In this document: positions 49,009-58,639 of the stretch, piece by piece
Numbering within the stretch: position 1 is the first letter of the stretch
Layout of the letters: every line of letters starts with the position of its first letter
Assembly (NCBI GenBank): GCA_948567375.1
Contig: OX419757.1
Location: 50,775,665 to 50,839,664, forward strand
DNA: 64,000 nucleotides
Reading direction: 5' to 3'
Source of the DNA: Lunularia cruciata
Taxonomy: Eukaryota; Streptophyta; Marchantiopsida; Lunulariales; Lunulariaceae
The notes under the pieces: generated by a model
Database searches by the model: none
What the model was told of the DNA's origin: nothing
The model's input: the letters and a program-made list of their open reading frames with translations, nothing else
Program-made: the position numbers and the translations under genes

Positions 49009-49620
49009 GTACAGACTGACAAGCTGAGGAGCTTGCAGGAGTTCCAACGGAAGCCTGGAGAGAGCCTATGCGAGGCATACACTCGCGTAGGCTTGATTAG
49101 TTTCACTCAAGGAGTTACTGAGGCCTAGGCAGTCCAATTTTGGTATGGGATACTGGACAGGAAGTTGCAATGTAGAGTTTGTGATGCTATGTTGTTACAG
49201 GCTACTTTGCCTACTTTGGCAGTGGTCTTTGGTTTGGCTGAGCATATTGAGCTTAACATGGTGGAGGAGAGGGTAGTGACATCTGGATTTGGTAGGGAGA
49301 TCTCATCCACGGTTGTGACTTCTTCTAGAGTGCAGCAGAGTGCACCATGCCCGGTTGGTTTTCGAGGATAGGGTGGACAGCCCACATCCTATGGAGCGAG
49401 TGGAGGGCCTAGTGGAGTTAGACCCTTACCTTCATTTGCGGGCAACAGCAGCTAGTGAGTGGTGGTGTTGCTTGTTGGAGTGGTGGACTTGTGGTGGACC
49501 TCACTGTCAAAGAGAGTTTACTCAAGGCAGTGGACCTGATACCTCGGGTGCATCACACCCAGCACAAAGGCAGTGTGAGCATTGCCACAAATTGGGTCAC
49601 ACTAGTGACCGGTGTTTTGA
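49009..49620 (+). pseudogene. gag (second part) and CCHC knuckle of the outer element
   Basis: The text after the nested element reads as a retrotransposon gag region (LRSLQEFQRKPGESLCEAY and QFWYGILDRKLQ), followed by a zinc knuckle of the CX2CX4HX4C form, CEHCHKLGHTSDRC at 49574-49615. Gag packages the element RNA, and the knuckle binds nucleic acid. The first part of this gag lies before 42400. Fossil. Confidence 0.8.
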
Positions 49621-50357
49621 CCTACACCCAGAGTTACGGAGTGGTAGGGCTGCTATGGCAGGTAGTAGAGGAGCTTCAGTTCATGGAAGAGGTGGTGGTA
49701 GAGGATCAACACCTAGTAGGGGTGCAATACTTGCCCTTACTTTTGACACAACTATGGCTACTTGGATTGAGCAGTTGGAGCAAAGATTGACTAGTATGGC
49801 TATTGCTCAGAGGAGATCAGATTTGGGTGTTGAGGCTTCCACCTCATATGCTCGTGATAGAGATGCTTTGGATTTCATGTGCAAAGCAGCACAGGTGGAT
49901 AGCATCTGCAGCATTGACTAGGATTGCAGTACGTGCTTCAGATCCTAGAGGAGCATCAGTGATGTTGGACTTACAGAGAGGAGAGGTTGGGAGATAGGTC
50001 AAACTTCCCCAGTCTTTCACGCTATCTGAGGCATTGCAGACAACATTCATGGTTCCTAGACAACCTAGTGCAGGTGTGGTAGGTGGTGATGGAGTACATG
50101 ATGGACTACCTGCTAGTCAACCACCTACTACTACATAAACTGAGTCTAGCATGATTTTGGGGGCAGCTTAGCTGATTATGTGGCGTCCTTTGTTTTTGGC
50201 CAGTGATATGTTTACATTGGGAGTTGACCCAACCCTAGTGTTCCGGTTGGCTGCCATGCTTTGTGAGAGTATGCGGTTCCTACTACTAGAGCAAAGGTGG
50301 TTGGTAGTGGAGCTGACTTGGTGAGGAGCATGGGATCCGTTTAGTGACCAATGGTTT

Positions 50358-50621
50358 GTGGCAGCAGCAACGGCTAGACTAGAGGAGTTGCCAGCTAGAC
50401 CGACCTTTGAGAGAGCGCGGTTTACACCTGGTGTTGTCCTATTGGATAACCAGAGGGGGATTTTCCATTTGGTGGGACCTTCAAGGAAGGTTTATACACC
50501 ACAGAGAGTCTTGTTAGACTCTGGTGCGCAGCCCCTTATGTTGGGGAAGGCTGTAGTAGTCGGTCTAGAGTTACGGAAGACCGATGTGGAGAGGTGTCTA
50601 TTCAAATCCAGACATCTCTAG
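50358..50621 (+). pseudogene. aspartic protease region of the outer element
   Basis: The stretch includes RVLLDSGAQPLMLGK, with the DSGA active-site triad of retropepsin-like proteases. It lies between gag and the methyltransferase domain, the expected place for the protease. Fossil. Confidence 0.75.
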
Positions 50622-51229
50622 GTGGTGGTTTGACACAGTACATCACACGTGGAGAGCTTGTTTTCCAGGTTCAGCTTGGTCATCCAACTAATAGCTCGGT
50701 GGTGAGAGCTCTGGCTATTGCGACAATAGTTGTGTCATATGATGTGCTAGTTGGGGGAGCAGTGTTATGCCCCATGGGTTTTAGCATCGACTATTGGGAG
50801 GAGACAACCTCTTATAGACATGGTTGGCAGTCTAGCAAGGGACGGATATGTTGCCTACTAGTACGCTTTAGTAGTGGTAGTCTTGGCTCACTATAGTCTT
50901 GGGCTATAGCAGCATCAGTTTTAGCTTTCAATGGTGCAATTACTTGGCCTAGTGACTTGTTGGAGAGGAACGCACATGTAGAGGATAGTCTAGTACCAAA
51001 GGAGATCACTCGGCTTTGGAGTACAAGTGAGATTGTTCCATCCACCTTGGATGTTCCATTGTGGAGTTTAGAGGAGGCATTGCAGCAGCATGCAGATTAG
51101 TTGGTGCAGCAGGCTTGGAGTGGAGCCTTCGTACCATCAAGAGATGAGTGTGAGGATGAGCCTCTAGAGGCGATTTCTTTGACACCTTTGGATACCACAC
51201 TCATTGCTTGGTAGTATCCAGTAGAGGAG

Positions 51230-52155
51230 ATATGTCTATTGGAGTTGTTTGGTGGGATCAGCACCGGACTAGTTGCGGTGTTACAAGCGGATATCCAAGT
51301 ATATGGGTACTTGTATGTAGAGAGAGATGAGACTACTAGGCAAGTCTCTCTACATCATGTGACACACTTGGCCTATTGGTATCCGGAGTTATTACCGATG
51401 TTAGCAGTCAGAGGTTACGAGAAGGCCCTACCAGCAGACATTTCCTTACTTGGGGTGCATGACCTAGAGAGACATGGGCCTATTCATTTGGTGATTTCTG
51501 GATGGCCATGTCAAGGACATACACGTGCGAGTCGTAGTTTGGGTCTTCAAGATCCTTGTTCTGGTGTGTTTTGGGAGATGCTACGGATACTACGACATCT
51601 CCAGGTTCATCAGTCCATTTCTCCAGCTTACCTTTTGGAGAACGTGCCTTTGATGGGTGATTCTCGCATCAAAGTGGTGGCGGGTACACATCAAGTCCAT
51701 GCTTGGATGGGACCTGCTGTATTGTTAGATGCAGCTAGAGTGGGATCACGGGCTCATCATCTTTGTCTTTGGTGGACGAACCTCTTACCCAGAGAGGTTC
51801 TACAACGCACTTATGATGGGATTCAGCGACTTGACCACATCCTTGTAGATGACTTCTTGGATGTTGGACGTCAGTCTCAGACAGTGGTAGTGGTTGATAG
51901 GTCACCTATGGCAGTGATGAACCTAGTTGGACAGCCTAGAACCGCATTTCCCACACTCATGAGTTTCCCAAGCTCTCATGCTTTTTGAGAGGGAGGACCT
52001 GGACTTGTTTGGACCTCACAGTTACAACAATTGGTGGAGCCCAACATTGATGAGAGCAAGCGGGCGATGGGTTTTTGCACCAGTATTACCGTTATTCTAG
52101 CAGTGTTAGAGGCATACAGGTGTTAGGTCAGGCTATGGACCTAAACTGTTTGACC
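51230..52155 (+). pseudogene. cytosine-C5 DNA methyltransferase domain inside the outer gypsy element
   Basis: The frame around 51239-51988 carries the ordered motifs of C5 DNA methyltransferases: motif I LELFGGISTGL (51239-51271, AdoMet binding), motif IV GWPCQGHTRAS with the catalytic Cys at 51509-51511, motif VI LLENVP (about 51632-51649), motif VIII ARVGSRAHHL (about 51734-51763), a motif-IX-like RTAFPTLMSFP (about 51935), and, further on, a motif-X-like LGQAMDLNCLTW (about 52118-52153). Such enzymes methylate cytosine in DNA with AdoMet as donor. It sits between protease and reverse transcriptase. I cannot assign it to MET1, CMT or DRM, and motif spacing suggests a distinct group. The surrounding element is broken, so the domain is treated as a fossil. 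Confidence 0.85.
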
Positions 52156-52689
52156 TGGATCGTGAGCATTGGCTTGGCAGAGCAACATAGGATGCACTTG
52201 ATAGGCATCACCACTTGGATACTTGTGAGCCCTGTGCCTATTGAGACGATTCAGGCACATGTTGGGAGCGATGGACCGAGTGGACATGGTATTCTTGGGA
52301 CACATCCAGTAGCTACTAGGGAGAGTGGTCTACTTGGAGTCCATCCAGGTGAGCGTGAGCTACTTGGATTACACCCTTGGTCCACATGGGATGCAGCTAG
52401 AGGACGTGTGGAGCTTGTAGCCAAAGTGGAGGGAGTTTTTCACACAGAGGTTGGGACCTCTAGTGGTCGGGTGCATGACACTATTGCTCCCAAGGGCCTA
52501 GTGTAGCAGCCAATTAGTACGTATTCCACTCCTATGACAGTTACAAAGGATACTTGGGAGCCAGATCTTGGACCCAAGCTTATTGGAGAGGAAAGACGGA
52601 GGGTTTGGAGGTTCTTGAGGAGTCACACAAGTTGTTTTGCCTTCAATATGAAGGATTTGGATGTTTAGAAGGGACCTAGTATACAGCTT

Positions 52690-53990
52690 GAGATGACTAG
52701 CGATACACCAGTTTTCCGACGTCCTTATCGATATAGTGAGATGGAGAGAACATTGATTCAGAGCCGGAGTAGTGACCTTTTTGAGGCTGGTTTGGTGGAG
52801 ATTTCACATGGAGAGTATGCATCAGCAACAGTGATGCCAACCAAGAAGGATGTGCATGGCAACTACACAGATAGGTGGATGTATGGAGATTACCGTCCTA
52901 TCAACCGACAGACCATGGCTGATAGGTATGTCATGCCTACACTAGAGGAGATTTTTGATGCAATTGGGCATGCAAAAGTCTTCAGTACTTTGGATCTTTG
53001 AGCGGGATATCATCAGTTGCCGATCAGGGAGGAGGATAAGTCCAAGATAACATTCTAGGCCATTGATCCTCACGGCAAGGATGTGTTATATCAGTGGAGG
53101 TTCTTACCATTTGGGTTGAAGAACACTCCTGCTGAGTTCTAGAGGGTCATGGATAGGATCCTAGCTGGATTGGATTTTGCTCGGTGCTATATTGATGACA
53201 TTTTGGTCTATAGTGCTACTGTGGAGGAGCATGAGAGACAATTGTTGGAGGTGTTTGAGAGGTTGAGATCTCATGGACTCAAATTACATCATGGGAAGTG
53301 TAGGTTCTTCCATGAGCAGGTTGAGTATTTGGGTCACACTATCTACCCCGGAGGACTTTGTGTTCAGCAGACCAAGGTGGAGGCTATTGCACATTTCTCG
53401 GCCTACGGATGTGAGCAGAGTGCAAGCATTCCTTGGGTTGGCAAACTTCTATCGCCGCTATGTTAGAGGATTTAGTGCCATTGCCAAGGCCTTGACAAAG
53501 CTGACCAAGCTTACACATGAGTGGTGTTGGAGAGATGAGCAAGAGAGAGCTTTTGTAGAGTTCAAGGAGAGGTTGACATGTGCTCCTATTTTGAGGAGAC
53601 CGATCAGAGGATGACCATTTCAGGTTCATACTGATTGGAGTATGTTGGGGCTTGGAGCGGTGCTCACCCAGCATGATGATGAGGGGAAGGAGTCTGTGGT
53701 GGCCTATGCTAGTCGCTCCAACAATTCAGCGGAGGTGAAGTATAGTTCATATGAGGGAGAGTGCTTGGTAGTAGTTTGGGCAATAGCACATTTCCGATGT
53801 TACCTATTTGGTAACCCCTTCACTCTCATCATTGATCATCAGCCACTGAAGTGGTTGATGGAGTCTGACAAACTTTCACGGAAGCTTGCACGATGGGCTT
53901 TGATTTTATAGGAGTATGATTTCACGGTTGTTCATAGACCTAGAGTGATGAACCGTGAGGCAGATGGGTTGAGTAGAAACCTATGTCCCA
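52690..53990 (+). pseudogene. reverse transcriptase and RNase H of the outer element
   Basis: Reverse transcriptase blocks include a YGDYRPINRQT block, FSTLDL, and CYIDDILVYS with the catalytic DD. RNase H follows with LGLGAVLTQHD, VAYASRSNN and FTLIIDHQPLKWL. The blocks match Ty3/gypsy pol in order and spacing. Fossil, broken. Confidence 0.88.
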
Positions 53991-54359
53991 GCCAGTAGGA
54001 TCAGACCGGAGCACGTTGGCATGGTGAGACAGATGAGGAGATGGTGCCAAGTTGGCATGCATCGGCCTTTTTGTGTATATTTTCAGAGGCTTTGGTGGTA
54101 TCTCTCTCAACGCATATAGGAGGAGTTATTGAGATCACAGATCCAGAGAATGAAGATATTGGTACTTTTCAGTGAGACATTCATGATGATATCTTAGTGA
54201 TGGACTATCTTTGCACTGGTGTTGTAGGTGGCACAGTTGGGACCAAGGAGAGAGACCGTTTTCTTCAACAAGCCAGACGGTTTAGATTGGAGGGCAAACA
54301 CCTTTTGCGTGTATGGGAGGATGGTAGAGTGCGAGTAGTACCACTTCCAGCACAGAGAC

Positions 54360-55130
54360 CACAATTGGTCCGTCACGGTCATGAGGAGCTAGGACATTTT
54401 GGAGTAAAGCATACATATAGCTTACTCCATAGTCATTATTGGTGGCGTGGTATGCAGACCGAGGTACAGTAGTTGTTGCCAGATGTGTGGTTTGTGACCA
54501 AGTTAGAGCATTATTCAATGCTCCTACACCACAGTTACACCCATTACCTATCATGGGATTGGGTTATCATTGGAGTTTGGACTTTGCTAGACCTTTACCA
54601 TTGACTTTGAGACATCATCGGCATGTTTTGGTGGAGCACTTCTCCAAGTGGATTGAGTTGGTGGCACTTCTTGACAAGTCTAGTGAAGGGACAGCTTACT
54701 CATTCCTGGTCGAGTTCTTAGTCATTTTGGTGCACCAGCTGAGGTTTTGACTGATCAAGGTACAGAGCTCTTGGGAGAGTTTCAGGTCTTGTGTGACAAG
54801 GCTTTGATTGATCATCATTCTACATCCCGAGATCACCATGAGGCAGATGGCTTAGCAGAGAGAGTGGTTAAGACGGTGAAGAGAGGATTGCAAAAGTATG
54901 GTTTGTAGAGAGGCCACTTGGGAGATTGGGAACTCCAGTTACCTTGGTTGGCCATGGGCTATCGGTTCAGCCGGCAAGCCTCCTTAGCATCCTTCTCTCC
55001 GTACTTTCTACTCTATGGACAAGATCCAGATTTACCTGCAGCCATTTGTCAAGATGTTATTATAGTTTTGGACTTGGATGACCTCGATGTATGGATGAGC
55101 GCATGTTCTCAACGGGCAGAGATCTTTTGG
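54360..55130 (+). pseudogene. integrase of the outer element
   Basis: The zinc-binding region shows HGHEELGHFGVKHTY and HYWWRGM. The core shows LGYHWSLDFARPL and EHFSKWIEL. A later stretch, FSPYFLLYGQDPDLP, is typical of the end of gypsy integrases. Fossil, broken. Confidence 0.82.
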
Positions 55131-55468
55131 AGAGCGATGCCGATGGCCTTTGAGAACTTGGCGATTGCTCATCATAGAGATACTTTACGCTATGCTACCA
55201 TTCGAGGAGGAGGTTATAAATCCTCAATCGTTGATTTCATCCAGGCGACTATGTATATCTATAGCAGACAACACCAACGACACTTGATGTTTTGACAGGC
55301 CGTACTATCTTGAGAGTGCGTGAGGTTTTGCCATCTGGAGTCCTTGTGTAAGAAGGACGTGATGGTGTTGTTTGGAAGGATCATGTGCACAATTGTGCAC
55401 CATGCCACCTCCCAAACATTGATGGTACTATGGACTCAAGCTTGGCACTTGTACGTGCAGGCTTGAGA

Positions 55469-55603
55469 TGTATGTTATGTGGCTCTTCTGGTGGAGCTGC
55501 TACTATGTTAGTGTGTGAAAGTTGTTCGAGAGGATGGCATATGGCATGTATGACTCCTCTCCTCACGGTGGTTCCTCAGGGACAGTGGTTATGTCCTAGA
55601 TGT
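55469..55603 (+). pseudogene. PHD finger at the 3' end of the outer element
   Basis: A Cys4-His-Cys3 pattern is complete in one frame: CMLC, then CESC, GWHMAC and CPRC, with the conserved Trp two residues before the last pair (QWLCPRC). PHD fingers bind histone H3 tails, often reading Lys4 methylation state. It follows integrase and precedes the 3' LTR, the place occupied by a chromodomain in chromoviruses. A role in choosing integration sites is inference. Confidence 0.85.
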
Positions 55604-55777
55604 ACTTGACCTATAGCTAGTTCATTCTTTGTATACTATAGATTGAAGATAGGCGACTAACGATGGGGCTCCATAGCACCCGGCCTCCTGATCTTTGCCC
55701 ATTATAAGATATACCATATACTTAGAGTATATGGCTATCTAGAGTTAGAGGGACCTAACCGCCAGCTAGGGAGGCAA

Positions 55778-55885
55778 TTGTGGCACTTTAGAGTCTATGT
55801 ATGACTTATGTGCGAGTTGTGCTTCTATAGTGTATGATGTTGACAGCAATGTAAGTTGTGTAGCAATATATATACGCACAACAAC
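55778..55885 (+). repeat. 108-bp segment repeated after the 3' LTR
   Basis: The sequence from TTGTGGCACTTTAGAG up to the 3' LTR start recurs directly after that LTR (about 56336-56445) with roughly 90% identity. The 3' LTR is therefore bracketed by direct repeats far longer than a target duplication. Confidence 0.85.
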
Positions 55886-56326
55886 TGTCACGCCATTTGT
55901 AGTGTCGCGTCTAGATTGCTCAAACACTAGAGTTCCAGTGATAGTAGTTAGAGTTATTTCAGCAGTATCTCAGAGACTACTTTCCTACGGTCAGATTTTG
56001 TGTTCGGGGTACTAACTTCACGGTGGGGCCCACCGTCACTTTACACCATTTGCACCGTTGAGTGTGCCGTCAGCGGGACCATTAGGGTTTCAGAGCTAGC
56101 TTAAGTCCATGGGGTATAGTTTTGAAGTGAGCTCCAGAGAGCTCACTTCTCTGATGTTGAGCCTTCGAGTTCCTGGCTATGGTAGACAGAGGCCGGCAAG
56201 TGTCACCTGGATTCTCTATGCTAGAGTGGGTATGGCTTGACTATAATCAGTGCCTAGTTGTTGGCAGTTTATAGAGTGACAGATCAAGTACTGATCTGAG
56301 TTGAGTTGAGTTGAGAGTGGAAAGCA
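55886..56326 (+). repeat. 3' LTR of the methyltransferase-bearing element
   Basis: Partner of 40324-40764. Similarity continues to about 56335, where the second copy of the 108-bp segment begins. Confidence 0.85.
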
Positions 56327-56335
56327 ATCTGATTA

Positions 56336-56445
56336 TTGTGGCACTTTAGAGTATATATATGACTTTTGTGTGAGTTGTGCTTCTATAGTGTATGATGTTG
56401 ACAGTGATGTATGTTTTGTAGCAATGTATATATGCATGACAAACT
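56336..56445 (+). repeat. second copy of the 108-bp segment
   Basis: Repeats 55778-55885 and runs directly into the left arm of the inverted repeat at 56407-56574. Confidence 0.8.
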
Positions 56446-56574
56446 CAACTTCACATAATGTATATCTCTCAAGACCCCTATCGCCTAATGGGAGTGGCAA
56501 TAGGGGTCTTGAGAGATATACATTATGTGAAGTTGAGTTTGTCGTGCGTATATACATTGCTACACAACATACAT
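56407..56574. repeat. near-perfect inverted repeat, 75-bp arms, 18-base loop
   Basis: The left arm 56407-56481 and right arm 56500-56574 are reverse complements at about 72 of 75 positions. The loop is 18 bases. The outer part of the left arm belongs to the 108-bp segment associated with the gypsy element. A transcript would form a long hairpin resembling a young miRNA or siRNA precursor. Similar open frames read on both strands because of the palindrome. Confidence 0.95.
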
Positions 56575-56828
56575 AAATCATAAATCCATAAATCAAAGGC
56601 CTACTCTTTACCTTTAACTCAACTCCAAGAATCACTAGCCCCTTGAATCTTCTTGCAATGACCACCTAGTCTACACCTTCAGATTGCGTCTTGAGTGAAT
56701 AGCAAGATAGCAAGTTTATAAATGCTTTCCTTCCCTTGAGTTAAGGCAAGTGCTTGCACCTACAATAAGCCAAGCTGTCTATCATCCCCCTTGTCTTGTT
56801 ACTTGTGGCACCCTAAACCCTTTATCTC

Positions 56829-57727
56829 ACAATCTATAGGAGAGCAATCACACTAGGTGATGTTTCTTTTGCTTGTGGACCGTACAACTTGCATAGCTCG
56901 GATATCTTAGGCATGGTAGAGCAGATTTCTCATGTCGATACTCTTGGGGCCTAGCCCCATTTTACCTCTTTTGTCTCTCCCTTGTATAGTTTGATGGGTC
57001 TTCCCATCCTTCTTGTGTTCCACGTGGTCTCCTTTCTCTCTCAATCCTCACAACCACACTGATTGCTTTCCAATTGTTTGCAAATGCACCCATTGGCTAA
57101 TAGCTTGCTAAATCCACCCTTTGAATCCACACATACTAATATTAGCATCTAATTCTTCACATGCTTTGGGCACTATGGATTCTTGTCTTGCACATTACAG
57201 CATTTCATCCCAATCAGATTATCTACATATGTCTAGACATTTGATCAAACTGCTCTATTAAATTGTAGTTTATGATTTTCTATAAGGATAATATGTAAGA
57301 CTTGAGACTTTTCCATTTTGTACATGCTTTTTCTCAAATTTAAGGTCCAAATCCTTATCTGCAAGTGAAGTACACTTACAAATACTTTTGGAAAGCAACC
57401 CATGTTTCAAATTGTTCTTCCTCCCCTCTCCTCTATATGATGTCAATTGCCAACTCAAGCATCATAAGTTTTGTATAATCCGTGCCTCAATAATATTTGA
57501 AGAAGGCGACCACATAGAAAAAATGAAGGATGGGAAGACCGCATCAAGCCGTACAAGGGAGAGACAAAAAAGGTAAACTATGGCTAAGCCACAATAGAGT
57601 CTATATGAGAAATCTGCCCTACCGCACCTAAGATATCCTAGCTATGCAAGTTGTATGCAGTCTACACACAACTGGAGCATCCAAAGAAACATCACCTAAT
57701 GTGATTGCTCTCCTATGGATTGCACCA
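56829..57727. repeat. large inverted repeat of LINE-tail-like sequence (about 210-235-bp arms)
   Basis: The left arm (about 56829-57035, + strand) and right arm (about 57727-57495, - strand) are diverged inverted copies, sharing ATAGGAGAGCAATCAC, TCTCTCCCTTGTA and GGTCTTCCCATCCTTC. About 450 bp of unrelated sequence lies between. The right arm follows directly after the LINE-like frame at 58616-57696 on the - strand, so it looks like that element's 3' untranslated tail. Confidence 0.7.
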
Positions 57728-58616
57728 ACCACTGCCCTTTGTAGAGCAATGAACACACATTGTCTAAAATATGCTGCAAAGTATGAGTGTGAGAGTGGTA
57801 CCCCTTGATGCCTAACATGATAAGCTCTCGTGCACTCCTTGACAAATGTGTCAATGCCGTGTCCATTGCTCCATAAAACTCCAAGGCTAGAGGAACAAAG
57901 AGGTGACCTCGTTGCATACCCCTATACATGGAGACCTTGTGACCTACTCCTTCACTCGCCGCCCATCCAGGGGGATGGGTAATCACTCCCTCCAAAATTG
58001 TATCCCGCATAGGGTCTATAACTACAACATCTGCTACTATCACCTAATCATCTCAGACCAAGTATAAGTCTGCCTTGACACGTGTTGTTTGCAAAGCATA
58101 CGAACGCTCCCTCCAAGCCAAGTATCCACTCTCTTGTGCCATAGCAAACACTATGTCCCTAATAGAATCATGTGTAGCTATCCTGTGTCCTCCAAAAAGA
58201 CATTGTGTCATGTGGACCACTGTTGCATCTAGTGTTGAACCACAGTCACAAGTGAGTAATGAAGATGCAGATGGGTGGACCAAACCTATGCAAAACTTCA
58301 TCGTTGTAGAGAAAGTAATTGGTGCAAGTCGGAATACCCTAATGCACGGTCGAGCTAGGATCCAATAGCTTGCACCCTTGCCGGAGCAAGAGCAAAGATG
58401 TGCTCTAGTAGCCTGAGGAATGGACGAGTTGACTAAGAGAGAATGTAGCGTATGCTCAAACTGTTGCTCCATCAAGGAAGACTGTAAACCTCTAGTCCAA
58501 TCTGACGATAGTGAAGCAAAAGGTGGAAAATCCTCTCGTGCCAATGAGGATAGACTATCTCTCATCTGTCTCAATAACATTTGGAGAGAAAAGGATCCTC
58601 CCTCCACCTCTATCAC
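57696..58616 (-). pseudogene. LINE-like polyprotein, C-terminal part
   Basis: Two - strand frames, 58616-58053 and 58043-57696, read as the end of a non-LTR retrotransposon protein. Seen: CDCGSTLD, then HMTQCLFGGHR and THDSIRD, a Cys/His zinc-binding pattern found after the reverse transcriptase in a group of plant and other LINE-like elements, then WRERSYAL and ADVVVIDPMRD, then HLFVPLALEFYGAMD near the end. The last part resembles a restriction-like (PD-(D/E)XK) nuclease region, but I cannot fix its catalytic residues. The two frames are separated by stop codons around 58044-58052, so the copy is degenerate, and no reverse transcriptase core is visible upstream. The 3' tail forms the right arm of the inverted repeat at 56829-57727. 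Confidence 0.65.
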
Positions 58617-58639
58617 ATCAATCTGTCACATAAATCCTT

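Larger units (their letters stand above)
40324..56335 (+). mobile_element. Ty3/gypsy element carrying a DNA methyltransferase and a PHD finger (fossil)
   Basis: LTRs of about 441-450 bp begin TGTCAC at 40324 and 55886. Parts in order: gag (about 41960-42399 and 49009-49370, split by a nested element), CCHC knuckle CEHCHKLGHTSDRC (49574-49615), protease with VLLDSGAQPL (about 50505-50535), a cytosine-C5 methyltransferase domain (about 51230-52155), reverse transcriptase with YIDDILVYS (about 52690-53400), RNase H (about 53640-53990), integrase zinc region and core (about 54360-55050), and a PHD finger (55469-55603). The pol order is that of Ty3/gypsy; the methyltransferase and PHD finger are extra. 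LTRs differ at about 43 of 450 positions by eye, so the element is old. It is broken, with many breaks, and is a fossil. Confidence 0.9.

Noticed and set aside
56333-56665. Two similar proteins on opposite strands
   Set aside because: Both are readings of the palindrome at 56407-56574 and share text only for that reason.
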